A stretch of 64,000 bases of DNA from NCBI GenBank assembly GCA_014904845.1, contig MU119338.1:62001-126000 (forward strand), given 5' to 3'. Within the stretch, counting starts at the first letter, position 1, and each line of letters opens with the position of its first letter. Under the pieces are notes generated by a model. It had not been told where the DNA came from, searched no databases, and was given only the letters and a program-made list of their open reading frames with translations. This DNA comes from Acephala macrosclerotiorum. Taxonomy: Eukaryota; Ascomycota; Leotiomycetes; Helotiales; Mollisiaceae. Made by a program: the position numbers and the translations under genes. Shown here piece by piece: positions 11,641 through 22,204 of this stretch.

Positions 11641-12615
11641 TGATGATAAATGCCTACACCACCTAGAAATAACGGAGAAAGAGGCCAGTATTACTCATCT
11701 TTGGCAAGAATTATCTCTGCTTGAATATTCTACCCAGGGGATGTCAAAGCAAGGTTCGGATACGAAGAAGCTGAGCTGAAACTCGCATATTCATTTCTGC
11801 CGCGTGCGAGTGCGGAAGCAGATTCTGCTCGAAGTGCAAGAAGTGAACGGCGCAGGAGTGATGGGTGACGCGGGACGCACTATAACGGGGGTGCGTGGGA
11901 TACTATGCTTTTTTTCTTCTTGGTTTTGCATGGCTTTTCTGGCGATGGGAGCAGGGGACGGGATCTAAGTAAAACAGGTATTGCCATCTTCTATTACCTA
12001 CTATCTTCTATTACTAGCCACCAAAGACAAATGCACGCACCGCTTTGATAAGGCAAAGCATAACACTAGCTATACCAGCCCTTGGTTACAATTATCCCTA
12101 CTAATGGAAGATGCACTAAGGATGTTTAAGCAGGGACGAAAAATGAGGTTGAGCTTAAGCGGGCCTCACCATTCCTGCTACTACAACCCTTGCTAATAGC
12201 TAACACGCCGCCTGAAAACGACACAGTATTACGCTAGCAATACCCGTCGTCGACTACACGTATCTCTGCTTGAGGAAGATGCACTAAGGATAGTTCTAAA
12301 AGGGCGGGAATAAAAAGGAGATTGAGCTTAAGCGGACCTCAATTAAGCGAATCTCGCCATTTCTGCCACCAAATACCAAAGATAAACGCATACACCGCCT
12401 AAAGATGGCACAGAACAACGCTAGTAGTACCGCCCGCTGCATCTATTTTTCTTGGGGAAGGTGCACTAAGGATTAAAAGGAGTGGGGAAAATAAGGAGGT
12501 TGAGCGTAAGCGCAATTTACTTCACTTAAGCGGACCTCACAATCTTTGCCGCCAACTATCAAAAACAAACGCATACACCGCCCAAAGACGGCACAGAACA
12601 ACGCTAGCTAAGCGA
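11640..12615. repeat. Diverged tandem repeat array, about 175-185 bp units
   Basis: Four clear unit starts share a core of the form AAA(G/A)A(C/T)AAACGCATACACCGCC followed by an AACGCTAG-like block, GAAGATGCACTAAGGAT and a GAGCTTAAGCGGACCTCA block. They start near 12023, 12197, 12378 and 12561, spaced about 174, 181 and 183 bp. An older copy begins near 11644 and is separated by non-repeat sequence at about 11800-12000. Copies differ by many substitutions and small indels. The short open frames inside them are not conserved between units, so this is not a coding repeat. The last copy stops about 150 bp upstream of the next gene. Confidence 0.75.
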
Positions 12616-12760
12616 CTATCGGAAAGCAATAATAGTAATCCCGGATAGCATACAAAAGATGGACCTTTACAAGCTATTTCGCTTCTCGCTTGCCACTTTC
12701 TTTCTCTTCTTTATCCTACAAGCCACAACGATCTACGAACCACAACTTCAATCCGCAATC

Positions 12761-13701
12761 ATGGAAAGGTATGGCTCTTGCTCTTTGAGACGATAATGGA
12801 ATGAAAACTAATAGCTATCAAAGCCCAACTTCTTTCGAGATTCGCGACGACGACACGCTTGTCGACACAAGTGAACCCAAAAAGACCGACGTTCGCGAGC
12901 TTGACTACACCAACCTGATCGAGGCCTTGGAGTCATCTTTCAAGAACTACTTCAAGCGCAAGTCAGATGGGTACACTCATGAGCAGTTCGTGGCTATGAT
13001 CCCTGATTTGGAGCCCGTTGAGATTTTGTTGGATCGTTCTGACAAGAAGGTAAGCAGTCACCTTCAACGCAACATGAGCACCGACTAACAATTCTCAGCT
13101 CAAGGAGGGTCAACGACGACGAAACCGTGCTACCAATCGACTCCTATCTGAGCTGGCAAATGCACTGAACCCGGGTGGCGACGATACCGAGGACTGGGAT
13201 AGGTTGAGCGAGAGATTGACGATCTTGAACAACAACACCACGATCTTCCATGGCGTTATGGCTATGCATGAAGAGTATCGAGCTCTGTTGAAGATAGTTG
13301 AGAACCGAGCTCTGACTTCTCGAGCCCGAATTCACACCATGCTCACCAATGACGATGAACCACCAGCATTCCGCTATCCAGATGGATTGACCGCCAAGCA
13401 AGAGGCCCACTACTGTGTCCTGTTGTTCTGCTCTTCCATTCTGGCCGGAGTGCTTCTCCTTGAGCAATATCCCGATGGCAGGACCGAGAGAACAGGCAGC
13501 GTTATGGTTAGGCTTAGGAAGGCTCTGGTTACGACGATTTCGGATGGTAATGCTGCCACCTGGTTCGAGAAGGCTATTGGCGAGTATATGGCTGCGATTG
13601 AGGAAGATGTTGAGCCGATTGAGGGTGCTCAACAGCTCATTCATCACAAGCTTAAAGACATTGCCAAGCGCGAGTGGGGTGTGAAATCAGGCGGCTCTTG
13701 A
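12761..13701 (+). CDS. Conserved-looking hypothetical protein, 281 aa
   Basis: Rebuilt as 12761-12768, 12815-13049 and 13099-13701, with introns of 46 and 49 nt; the join closes in frame. A very short 8-nt first exon carries the ATG and joins to SYQSPTSFEIRDDD. The protein is soluble and largely helical, with no signal peptide or membrane segment. Codon use is regular and the second half is well structured (EAHYCVLLFCSSILAGVLLLEQ, then WFEKAIGEYMAAIEEDVEP). I do not recognise the family. It stands alone between the tandem repeat array and the RPEL gene on the same strand. Confidence 0.8.
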
Positions 13702-14164
13702 GCTGGAGGGATCCATTTCTCAATGTCCTAGGATTTGGGGGTGATTATAGAGTTATGGGGGATGGCGTTATGGAGGAAAGGCGTCGACTGGGTACTGGGC
13801 TGAGAAAAATCAGCTGCTTGAATGTTCCTCGGTTTGAGGGACATTAGAGATACCCGTTAATTTAATGCAATGAATCGTTGATTTCAAGCCCTCCACAATC
13901 ACCGCGATAATGTCCTAAGCAGGACGGGGACATTGAGATTTGAGGATTCTGGCAGGAAAAGGGGAACGAAGAAATGCGGGGGTGGGTCCAGCGACGTCAG
14001 CCTGACTCAAGCGAGCCCCGTTGCTAGGGAGCTTCCCCTCCAGGGATCAGGAGCTCAATAACCTGATCATAACATATCTTCTCTCCAAACAATCCTCTTT
14101 CGTGCACACCCTACAAAGCCTCATACCTAAAAATCAAACCCACAAACCCACGAACATATCAAAC
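13702..14164. promoter_or_regulatory. Intergenic region upstream of the RPEL gene
   Basis: No gene. The final 80 bases (14085-14164) are a C/A/T-rich leader leading to the ATG at 14165. Nothing else is definable. Confidence 0.5.
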
Positions 14165-14840
14165 ATGGTAGACGAAACTTCCCGTGACGAAATCATCGAC
14201 GAGACGCCCATCTCCCCCGTCCGCCCTTCAAACCACATCCGCCAGAACTCCCTCGAGAAACATCTGCTGCACCGTCCTGATCCACAAGAATTGAAGGATA
14301 GGCATATTTTGCTTGATACTAATGCTGCTCCGTACGTTTACTTTGTCCCTTTCCCTCTATCCCTTGCCTTTGTTGGTAGATGCTGGAGAAAGTGAGCTGA
14401 CTGCGGGGTAAACAACAGAGCTCTCCAAGCCGCAGCCGCAGAACTCGAGCGTCATCGTGCTACCGATAGCTTGAAGAAGGGATTAGAGAAGAGACCTCAC
14501 AGAGAGGATTTAGTTGAACGTGGGCTTCTTCCCTTTCTCACTCCTCTTTTCCCCTTCCTCCCGTCCCCTCCACGAGTATTTACAGCTCAATGCTAATATG
14601 CAAAAAGGCAACATCCTCCCTTCAACGCACGCCGCCCCAGCAATCGTTGGCCAACAGCGCGAACTAGAGAAACACATGCGAGCAGATACTCTGAACGAGA
14701 AGATTGCACATAGGCCGAATAAGGAAGAGTTGATCAAGGAGGGGATTTTGACGGAAGAGCCGGTTAGTACTGAGGAGGCAGATAAGTTGTATGAGGAGAG
14801 GATTGAGGAGGAGTATGCTAAGAGGGAGGGTGGTGCTTGA
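14165..14840 (+). CDS. RPEL-repeat protein (putative G-actin binder)
   Basis: Rebuilt as 14165-14331, 14419-14519 and 14608-14840 (introns 87 and 88 nt), giving 166 residues in frame. Three RPEL motifs follow each other: HRPDPQELKDRHIL, KRPHREDLVERNIL and HRPNKEELIKEGIL, each with the RPxxxxLxxxxIL pattern. RPEL motifs in other eukaryotes bind monomeric actin. Fungi have small proteins like this with little experimental work, so actin binding is inference from the motif. Intron 1 and intron 2 both fall close to the boundaries between motifs, which suggests growth by duplication of a motif exon. Confidence 0.9.
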
Positions 14841-15118
14841 GCTTGGAGTGGGTTAAAAGGGCGAATATTTCTGTGAAGATTGCTTGGGCGAAGGATGGAT
14901 TGTTCTCGGAGGACTCGGACAATGGACATGGGTGGGATTTTGCAATTGCAATACGGAATGAATTGATGCTACGATACGAACGATACCTAGGGAAACTCAA
15001 CTTTGGAATGGGATAGGCGAAAAATGTCATGAACTCGTTGATTTTCACTGCTTTCTATAGTTGACATGTGTGATACTAACGCCTAAAATGCGCATCCAAG
15101 CTCGTGGTATTCCCTACA

Positions 15119-17061
15119 TTACCCAAAGAACAGTCGCCGCTGTTTAGGATCTCCTGGGACCCCAGCCTTACTAGCCTTGACCCTCTTCGTCGCCGGCGTC
15201 AGATCCCTCGACCTCGATTCCGCCGTCGACGTCGAAGTCTCTTGGACCGCATCTCTAATAGTCTGCCTGGACAAACATAAATCAATATGCTCATTGAACT
15301 CTCTCTCACTAGCTGCCTGAGGCCTCCCGCAAATAGGACAATCCCACCACTCTTCTTCCGGAGTCTGTTCTTTCTTCGGATTTGGGACAATTTCTTTGCC
15401 GTGATGCCTCCGTTTGTCGATTTCTTGGGATAGAGATTCGAGTTCGTTGAGCTCGTCTTCGCGTTCTTGCCGTTCGGCGTCTTCAAAAAGGAGTTCGTCG
15501 GGGATGGCTTCCCAGCCGTCCTCTTCTGAGAGGTTGTCTGCTTTTCGTTTTGAGGTTGAGGGGGGAGTGGATTCGTCGGAATCTTGGCGGCGTGTCTTGA
15601 AGCCGAAGAAGGCCATTGTGTCGGGTTTCTTCATGCTAACTAGGTGAGTGCATCTCAAACCCATAAGCCGTAGCCGTAGGCCGGGGAATTCCTGCTCAAG
15701 CTTAGCCAACATGGGTACCGAGTATTTGTATAGGTCGTCTGCTAGGTGGATGGCTTTTGGTGGGATGACTTGTCGAGTGAATACTTCGTAGGTATGCAGC
15801 TTAACCTTGAGACACAACGTCCGACCTTTGAATTGTGTTCGTAGCATGTCCTTCTCGAGCTCTTCGGCTGTTGCCCGAAGCTTGTCTCGAAGTTCAACGG
15901 GGTCTGACATATCGCCAAATGTGCTTTCTGTGCCCACGCTTTTCCGTTCATATTCTTCAGCTGGCTGGACTCTGGTTCTTCCTAATCCAAGATAACATTG
16001 CATAAGAAAGGCAAACGCCTTCTCTCCAAAAAGCTTCGACAGATATTGCCTGTAAGCATAGATGTCCCCACAAGTCTTGACACCTATCGCATCCAGCTCT
16101 CTCTCAAAGACTCGGCCAATGCCATTGACCTTTCTTGTAGGCAGATCTCGCATGAAAGCCATGATCTCATTCCGGTCATTTAGAAGTCGAAATTGTCCGT
16201 TCGGCTTATTCTTATTCGAACAAATTTTAGCCAGCTTGGCATTCGCTGCAATCCCAGCAGATATCGTAATCTTAGTCTTTTCACGAACCTCTCTTCTTAG
16301 TTGCTCAATCGCCTGCTCTGGTCCAATGTCATTGGTCTGGCAGTATTCGGTAATATTGAGGTATGCTTCGTCAATACTCGCACTCTCGAACCTAGGATCA
16401 TAGTCGACAATGATCTCGCGGACTTCTTGTGCCTTCGCTGTGTATTTATCGAAGTTCAGAGGTATCTGAATGAGTTGTGGACAGAGTTTCTTTGCCACGA
16501 AACCTGCCATTCCACTTCTGCATCCAAATTTCCTTGCATGATAGTTGCAGGTTGTGAGGACTCCCTTTCCGACTGAAAATGGGACATCTTTCAACTCTGG
16601 ACGATCGAGCTCTTCAACTGCGGCGTAGAAGGCATCGCAGTCGATGTGTACGATCCATTGCGAGAGATCTCTGGTAAGCTCGAGCTCTGCGATGTAGTCG
16701 TCTGCTTTTCTTCGGTCGGATGCTAGATCTAGCTTTTCAAGTTGCTTCTTTTTCGTGAGGATTCGATCGATTTTCTGGGTCAGGTTCTTGTCGCGATTCT
16801 CTTCATTATTGAAGTACTTTGAGCCTTTGGAGGCGTTGTAAATAATCTCGGAGACCTGGGACATCGTTAGCATCTGCAAGTACTGATGCGAGGTCGCACA
16901 ATTACCTTCTGCTGGTCGACATTGTCCTGTCCCGACTTGGTCAACGAAGGTCCGAGTAAGCTGTATTTGAGAGTGTCATGTTCTTTGGCAAGTTTCTCAT
17001 CGATGGGCGGATCTGTCGCCATCTCGACTTGCTCGAGGACGTCCGGCTTCTCGTTGGTCAT
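15119..17061 (-). CDS. DNA polymerase kappa (Y-family translesion polymerase)
   Basis: Two exons, 16906-17061 and 15119-16855, with a 50-nt intron, giving 630 residues in frame. The catalytic core shows HIDCDAFYAAVEELDRPEL (first metal-binding Asp and the steric-gate region) and ASIDEAYLN (the Asp-Glu pair), followed by the helix-hairpin part near KVNGIGRVFERELDAIG. An N-terminal extension of about 100 residues precedes the core, as in Pol kappa. Near the C-terminus CPICGRPQAASEREFNEHID and the following Cys form a single ubiquitin-binding UBZ-type zinc finger. The last residues, QRRLFFG, fit a PCNA-interacting motif. The enzyme copies past bulky lesions in the nucleus. The start lies 264 bp from the divergent HOT13 gene. 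Confidence 0.95.
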
Positions 17062-17325
17062 CCCCAGTCATGAACGCAGCCATCTGAGCGGTGCTGGTGA
17101 TGGCAAATTTGCGCCCGGATTGATGTTACGATTTGGGAGACGCGATGAGGGTTCGCGATGTCATCGCAAAACGCGAAACGCCTTGACACGTGAATTTAAT
17201 TTTGCTTTCGTCTAATCTATTGAGTTCACAAACTCCCCTTCTTCCCAAAATTTTGCTTGATAGCACAGACAACTGCAACTCAACAGCCTATTCTCTCGGG
17301 TTCCACAAAGCGCAGCTCTTCGACA

Positions 17326-17673
17326 ATGTCAGCCACCATCAACACAACCAACTCCACACCAACAGTCCACGGCCTCGAGGTCAGCTCGAAAACACAATGC
17401 GCTCACTGGCACTCGGAAAGAGACATTATCGCTATCAAACATAAGTGCTGCAGTCTGTATTACGCCTGCATATCATGCCATGAGGCCATTGCTGGGCACG
17501 ACAACCAGGTATGGCCAAACGATGAACACGCCACGAAAGCAGTGCTCTGTGGAAATTGCAGGCACGAGTTGAGCATCACAGAGTATTTGGAGTGTGGGAA
17601 TACCTGCACTATGTGTCAAGCCGCTTTCAATCCTGGGTGTCGAAATCATTATCATTTGTATTTTGAGCGTTGA
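17326..17673 (+). CDS. HOT13: CHY-type zinc-finger protein, Hot13-like
   Basis: Single exon, 115 residues, close to the length of yeast Hot13. Cysteine and histidine pairs are spaced as in CHY zinc fingers: TQCAHWHSERDIIAIKHKCC, YACISCHE, LCGNCRHEL, CTMCQAAFNPGC and HYHLYF. Hot13 acts in the mitochondrial intermembrane space, where it keeps Mia40 zinc-free so small Tim proteins can be oxidised. No presequence is seen, as expected for this route. The ATG at 17326 is chosen because the upstream in-frame sequence looks like leader. The gene is divergent from DNA polymerase kappa. Confidence 0.9.
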   Translation: MSATINTTNSTPTVHGLEVSSKTQCAHWHSERDIIAIKHKCCSLYYACISCHEAIAGHDNQVWPNDEHATKAVLCGNCRHELSITEYLECGNTCTMCQAAFNPGCRNHYHLYFER

Positions 17674-18027
17674 CTTGGCCCATGGAGTTGTCGGAAGGGA
17701 ACATTGGCAGTCTGCAGTGAGGTCGACGAGATCCTCCTGCGAATTGAAAGTTAGCTGACACGAATGCTATTGCAATTTGAGTTCAATTCGGCTGCAATAC
17801 ATATCAGAATGTACTTTCCTCGTTGTGTGCAGTCACTCCCGTCACAGAGTTAGTAAAGCCTCCGCTCCTTCCTTCCTTCCTCACCCATCGTGCCTTCTCA
17901 ACTCTCCTACACTACCACTTCTCTTAAAGTCCACCTCTTTTCCTGTCTTCTTTCTCTTCTTTTCTTCTTCATCCTCCCACAGCCAACTCTATCTAGATTC
18001 ATCTCGAATCGATCTCAATCCCCTTCA
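17674..18027 (+). promoter_or_regulatory. CT-rich tract, likely promoter/leader of the locus to the right
   Basis: From about 17850 to 17990 the plus strand is strikingly rich in C and T, with CCTTCC and TTCTTCTTT runs. Tracts like this precede transcription starts in filamentous fungi. It leads into the repeated exon/intron cassette locus. Confidence 0.5.
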
Positions 18028-19440
18028 TGAAGACTGTCAGCACCGTAACCTTCGGGCTAGGGGCAGGAAAGCCTGTGACTCTGATTCCTAGTTGCGTAAT
18101 GAAGTTATAGGTAATGGAAATGCGAGAAGAGACAGCACGTCGTGACTCTTTAGATGCTGACCTCACCGTTTGCTTATGCTGGTGAGGATGGGTGCCAAAC
18201 ATTCTTGACAATTGAGACGATGAGCTCGAGGATAGAGGCCGGAGAAGAGAAGGTGAATGATGATCTTGAGACTCCTGACTGAGACATGCAACCTGCTGAC
18301 CCGGGATAGAAGCACCAAGAAGCACCGAAGAAGAAATCCCACTGCTCTGACCTTCCATCGGCGCGTCGCTTGACTTCGCCCATCACTGGCTCTGTCTGCC
18401 GCATCTACAGAGCACGCAGGTGAGTTGCTATCCTTCTAGAGCGTACGGCGCCGCAGCCAGGATGCTAATTCGATGGCAGGGCCCAGAGCACCAAGGACCA
18501 GAGTGGAAGACAAGTGACGAGTTATGACAGATGGATGGTGAGTGAAATGTGCTTCCTGTAGCTAGATGCCATCGTACAGTATGCTAACTTAAGCAGGGAC
18601 AGAAGACCCCAGGACCGAGAAGGGAGCAGACCATCTTGATATCACATCGACGCGTTGTTTGACTTCATCTGGTACTAGCTCGATCTGTTACGCCCGCAGA
18701 GCTGCCTGACTGGTGAGATGCCTCTCCATTCTGTTATCACGCTCGACGCCGCAGAGACAGGTGGGATTCTAATGTGATGACAGGACCTACAGCATCACAG
18801 ACAAAAGTACGGAAGAGACTAGTGATGATCACTGACACATGAATGGTGAGTGACATGTGCTGAAGTTCCCGCATCTAGGTAGCTTTGCTACAGTAGGTTG
18901 ATTGAGGACAGAAGTGCCAGAACTTAGAGTAACAAGAACTGAATCAAAGATAGAGCATAAAGACGATCAATGACATGTAATTGGTGAGAGAAGTTACCCT
19001 TCGCGGACCTAGCGCAGCTTATTTGCTGTTCGCTGACTTGAGGACAGAAGCATAAAACCGAGAGAGGAGGCAATTTTCGCAGCATACCGACGCGTCTATC
19101 GAACTTACCTTTCCTTAAATCTACTTGCTGCCTCCGGAAAACGCAGGAGTGAGTGACAGTCCTGGTAGGATACCATTCATATATGGCAGGATGCTGAAAG
19201 GATGACAGGGTCCCGAGAATCAAGGATCGAGGCAGAGAGGTAATCTTGGTGCGATGAATAGCGACATACAAAATGTGGGCGACATCAACAAAGATATATG
19301 CTCGAATGGATGCAGGATGCTGACCTGAACACAGAAGTAGCAAGCACGAAAGCAGAGAATCGAAGTCAGGACTCAAAGCTCAACGAGGCACCCTTAAACA
19401 AGGCATATCACCGCAATCTAGACATGATCTGAACGACGGG
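18028..19440 (+). ncRNA. Candidate multi-exon non-coding RNA built from repeated exon/intron cassettes
   Basis: Eight successive introns can be drawn on the plus strand, each with a GTGAGT-like donor, a CTAAY/CTGAC-like branch site and an AG acceptor. They begin at 18253, 18420, 18538, 18713, 18846, 18984, 19149 and 19275 and are about 57-71 nt long. Between them lie two alternating exon types: long ones near 18310-18419, 18603-18712 and 19049-19148 (about 100-110 nt, starting AAG and sharing a CGCGT...TTGACTT core) and short ones near 18480-18537, 18784-18845 and 19209-19274 (58-66 nt, ending GACA...ATG). Copies differ by indels that are not multiples of three and each frame meets stops, so a protein is unlikely. 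A decayed coding gene is the alternative. Transcription is inferred, not shown. Confidence 0.5.
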
Positions 19441-19867
19441 AGAATATAGTCTCACGTCTCTCGAGATTCCTCAGATTCGAACAACAGTACTATAGATCGT
19501 ACACGGCAGGCGGCTGGCACTTCCTCACACCGCTCGGCATCTGCCCTTGTCAATCCTTGATATTCGTCCCTATTGTGGACATCCCGCTATGGATGACGAT
19601 GCTCTCTTTGGGCCCCGAGTCAAATATAAATACGAAAGGAAACATCTCCCAAAGCAGCGAGTTCTAGCTTAAATCTTCTTACGAGAATGCTTTCTGCAGC
19701 TAATATGGAACTCTGCACCACAAAACCAAGAATGTCAAAGCCTGCGACTAAAACTGAAAGTTTAGCCATCTCTGGGATTTCTCAGACAGCCCTTCCAAAT
19801 CAACTGAACGAACCCGTCGCCGTGATGCGTACAAACCCATCATCGCTATCGCCTGTAGACTGCAGTG
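19441..19867. other. Intergenic region
   Basis: No gene supported. It contains the possible 3' end of the cassette locus and the 3' flank of the WSC gene. Confidence 0.4.
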
Positions 19868-20129
19868 TTACAACATCCGCCCGGATGGAACTAGACCTGG
19901 TGGTAGCGGCAAGAGAGGCACGATAGTTGTGATTCCAATAGCCAAGACACCGTTGCAAGCAACTCCAGGATTGCCGACACATGTTGCTGCGCAAGATTCG
20001 GTTGTACTTCCAATTCCTTGGGTAAGGGTGAAAGCTTGCATGGAGCTGGCGCAGAAGCAAATGCTGTTTCAAGTTAGATTTGTGTCAACTTATCTTGAAG
20101 AGGTGAAATTACTTGTCATAGATACCGGC
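19868..20129 (-). pseudogene. In-frame continuation of the WSC gene beyond a TAG
   Basis: Directly after the TAG at 20130-20132 the same frame continues AGIYD, then a 49-nt intron (20064-20112), then NICFCASS and a Cys-containing run to a TAA at 19868. This completes the Cys pattern of the second WSC domain (the aGxxyxxxCxCxx block), so these bases were part of the protein before the stop arose, or are reached by readthrough. The reading frame after the stop is open for about 70 codons. Confidence 0.6.
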
Positions 20130-21154
20130 CTATATGATTGGCATCAGTGGGTTGTTCGCAATGTTTGTCTGGGTATTACAGAACTGGAGACAGGGGACCA
20201 TGTTGGAATAAACTGCGATTCCGACGATGAATTGGGTGTTGAGGTTAGGAGCGAAGCATCCATCGAAATACCAGGCCGTTTGCTCGTACGATCCTATGGC
20301 TGAAGGCGAGGGAGATGGTATGATCGGCACTTTGGTAGAGGTTGAAATGGTGACGATAGTTGAGCTAGAGGTAGACGCCGGTTGATTTATCAGGGTCGTA
20401 GAGGCTGCTGCGGATGAGCTCGAAGAAGTCCCAGCGCTCGAAGAGGAGGTTGACATTGGTTGGTTGAACACGATTGTGGATGTCGTCAAGGTGGAGGGTG
20501 AAGAAGTTGTGAGCGTGGATGAGCTCGAAGAGGTGCCGGTGGTCGAGGAGGAAGTGGGAGTTGGTTGATTAAACAAGATTGTAGATGTTGCCAAGGTAGA
20601 CGGTGAAGAGGTTGTGAGCGTGGATGATGTCGACGTAGCAGTGTTCTGCGTATTGGTGGAGAGCCGTGGGCTTGGTACGAGGGCTAGAGCAGTCGAGGAC
20701 ACCGAGGAAGCAGTAGAACTTGTGTTCGTCGTAGATCCAAAGTTTGAGTTGTAGGTGTAAACATTCAAGCCACCCGCTCCCCCACAAATCTCTGTACTAT
20801 TTCCAGTACATGGCATGTTGCATCGACCATCTGTCGCTAGAAGACCAACATATTGTGGGGGACCAGTGGTGACAATATCATTGCCACAGAAACACCTATT
20901 CCTATTAGTAGCTTATCGACACCGAGAAATAGATAAATTTACTGTGATGCGTACTCCACGCCAAAATATATAGATCCTATGCAAGTAGCAGCACACAATT
21001 CAATTGTCATTGTTGCCGACGTTAGAAATATAGGATTCAAGGCTCTTGTATTGCCGTCGATGTAGCATCCTAGATAGTTCCATCCTGGGTTTGGAGCACT
21101 TGATATTATAGCCACGAGGATAGCCAAGGTGGCGTAGAGGCCTAACGTTTGCAT
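20130..21154 (-). CDS. Secreted WSC-domain protein with Ser/Thr-rich linker
   Basis: Two exons, 20943-21154 and 20130-20895, with a 47-nt intron; the join gives 325 residues in frame. An N-terminal hydrophobic stretch (LYATLAILVAIISSA) is a likely signal peptide. The first WSC domain follows: NYLGCYIDGN, CAATCIGS, GVEYASQCFCGND, CTGNSTEICGG. A long Ser/Thr linker comes next, containing about three copies of a unit ending in STIxFNQP, probably heavily O-glycosylated. A second WSC domain starts at WYFDGCFAPN but is cut by TAG after IANNPLMPII. WSC domains bind cell-wall or environmental polysaccharides. There is no C-terminal membrane segment, so this is not a Wsc-type stress sensor. Confidence 0.85.
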
Positions 21155-22204
21155 TTCTCAGGATTGAACTCCAAGTGAAATGACTGGAGATATGATTTCG
21201 CGTTGAGTACAACTGGCCTAGCTGAGTATTTTCAATGCTGGGGATTGTTAGGTAGAAAGTTTCAAAGAGTCGAAGCAATAGTTGGGTAATAGATGGTGAA
21301 CTTCAAATAATGAACAGATGCAGGTTCAAGCAACATTCAAACAGCTTTTGGTGACGTATTTATGCTCTCAAATTGCGGTCGGTACATCAACATTCGGTAT
21401 TCTGGTATCCATCGGTTACGAACATTCCGCGACACCTTCACGTTAAGATGCCGAAATTTTACCTTACAAGAAATCTTGTCTCACGAAAAGCTTAAGCGTC
21501 GTAAGGCGGGCTGTGGAAGTTGTCTGAGATCAGAGACAAGTTCGCCCATGTTGTCTATGGAATGCTTCTAGGAGATTAGAGAACAATGCTTCGCCTCGCG
21601 TGGAGAAAATGTTTCATCGTGTCTCTCCACGAAATAGAAGATATACGCTATGAGCACCTGTCCTTAGGGTACCTTCTGGGAAACAGTGTACAAAGCTGAA
21701 ATAAAATAAATTCGGAACGTTGCTAGGCCAAAGATCAGATAAGACAAGGGTTTCGCACTGTTTCCCTGCCAAACACCGAAAACAAGACATGTAACCAGTG
21801 GCGTACTGAAGCATTAGCAATCCAGCAGTGAAATCCGAGCGAGAAGCGGTAAAGAATGAATGAATGAAGCTTTCGGTACTTCTGCAATCTCAAAAGCACT
21901 CCCCCGAACGTCTAAAGTGAGCCCCCCAGAGATTAGCGAGCGGGCAGACCCAAGCCGGACGGGACTTCAGTCTCGACGACATCTACCGTACTTTAGACAC
22001 AGGATTTCGAACAACAGAAGCACAAACATCGAGAAGGAACCACAATTGAAAGCGATCATGATGATACAGATTGAGGTATATTATTCCATAAAAACAGTCA
22101 AGAACAAAATCAATATCCGTTTATCTTCATCTCACCAAACGCCATCGGGATTCTCACCATGCAGCAAATGTATCAACAAAAGAAATCAAGCCTAGATCCA
22201 CTAT
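21155..22204. other. Intergenic region, about 1 kb
   Basis: Promoter of the WSC gene on the left and 3' flank of the ABC transporter on the right. A 111-codon frame at 21860-22195 shows no family features. Nothing else definable. Confidence 0.5.

Noticed and set aside
11573..12196. Short frames inside the tandem array
   Set aside because: Not conserved between repeat units, so the repeat is not coding.
17999..18358. 119-codon minus-strand frame over the start of the cassette locus
   Set aside because: Ser/His-rich, no family features, and it runs against all the splice signals of the plus strand.
19687..20303. Plus-strand frames of 79 and 124 codons
   Set aside because: Antisense to the WSC gene and its continuation; composition follows the other strand.
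21860..22195. 111-codon plus-strand frame
   Set aside because: No leader, no family pattern, lies in the 3' flank of the ABC gene.
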